A stretch of 22,986 nucleotides of DNA from Anaerolineae bacterium (GTDB lineage: Bacteria > Chloroflexota > Anaerolineae > 4572-78 > NAK82), in NCBI GenBank assembly GCA_030597485.1, contig JAUVRU010000004.1:1-22986 (forward strand), written 5' to 3'. The translations under genes were made by a program, and so were the position numbers. This document shows, piece after piece, positions 22,710 to 22,986 of this stretch (position 1 is the first letter of the stretch; each line of letters starts with the position of its first letter). The notes beneath the pieces are model-generated. The model made no database searches, was not told where the DNA came from, and saw nothing but the letters and a program-made list of their open reading frames with translations.

Positions 22710-22986
22710 TTCATCCCTTTGGTGGTCAAGCCGGGAAGTTGTCGGTCCGTGGCCAGATTCGAGTGACGCAGGTCCTGTTCTGCTCGGCTCTGATGGTCAA
22801 CGCGCGCCGGATCTGGCGGTATGAGCAGCAGTCGGCTCAGAAGAAGAGCCAAGAAGTCGCGTCTTTGTTGTCTCGCTGCTATTTGCGCTTGAGATCTTGG
22901 TCTCACACTCTATCTGCACATCGTCTTTCCGATTTCGCACTTGCACCGGCGAAGATCCGAGTTATTGCAGGAGAGTCAAACAAAAC
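22649..22986 (+). mobile_element. Probable C-terminal transposase fragment, running off the window
   Basis: From ATG 22649 the frame is open for 112 codons to the window end. It reads ESTVRSVIHPFGG, then KLSVRGQIRVTQVLFCSALM and VNARRIWRYEQQ, resembling the C-terminal part of DDE transposases with the pattern KLPVRGxxRVxxVLxxSALMVNxRRI. No catalytic DDE residues can be shown here, and I saw no terminal inverted repeat. Its left edge coincides with the break in the B12-binding gene. The assignment rests on a remembered motif and is moderate. Confidence 0.5.

Overview
The window is about 23 kb of bacterial chromosome with moderately high GC. It looks like an environmental Chloroflexota (Anaerolineae-like) genome. 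That placement is an inference: the DnaE palm reads IWWNVRGSGAGS where many bacteria have a GPGRGS-type segment, the lipoprotein has a long Pro/Thr linker, and there are a lone EutN-type protein, a GH3-type protein and several gene relics. I saw no 16S rRNA, tRNA or CRISPR array.

Left part (1-6839), housekeeping and membrane genes, all on +: the 3' three quarters of dnaE, a phosphofructokinase with pyrophosphate-type active-site residues behind a near-consensus promoter, an intrinsic terminator, a site-2-protease-like M50 membrane peptidase with CBS domains behind a possibly structured leader, and a DUF21/CBS/CorC-HlyC membrane transporter.

Centre (6820-14801), the most interesting part. A lone bacterial-microcompartment vertex protein (EutN/CcmL family) on the minus strand is divergent from an FCD-type GntR regulator. 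Two good promoters stand back to back, with -35 boxes 6 bp apart and palindromic candidate operators beside them. Downstream of the regulator is a tight operon: a CoxG-like SRPBCC protein, a cyclase-family metal hydrolase, then a molybdenum hydroxylase in the order FAD subunit, 2Fe-2S subunit, molybdopterin subunit N-half, molybdopterin subunit C-half. The catalytic subunit is split into two proteins with their own start and ribosome binding site, as in the nicotinate dehydrogenase NdhFSLM of Eubacterium barkeri. A strong hairpin, an EthD-like protein and an XdhC/CoxI maturation factor follow. The start of a dead MoxR/CoxD-type AAA+ ATPase overlaps the end of xdhC. I read this as a regulated system for hydroxylating, and perhaps opening, an unidentified (hetero)cyclic substrate.

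Right part (14798-22986): a lipoprotein with two tandem glycosidase-like TIM-barrel domains; separate cyclodeaminase and glutamate formimidoyltransferase genes of one-carbon/formimino metabolism; a C-terminal permease relic on the minus strand; an aldo/keto reductase with an iron-sulfur tail and Gln in place of the usual catalytic His; a compact GH3-type adenylating enzyme; a small membrane protein on the minus strand; and a B12-binding-domain gene broken where a transposase C-terminal fragment begins and runs off the window. Three gene relics within about 8.4 kb suggest repeated deletion or insertion here.
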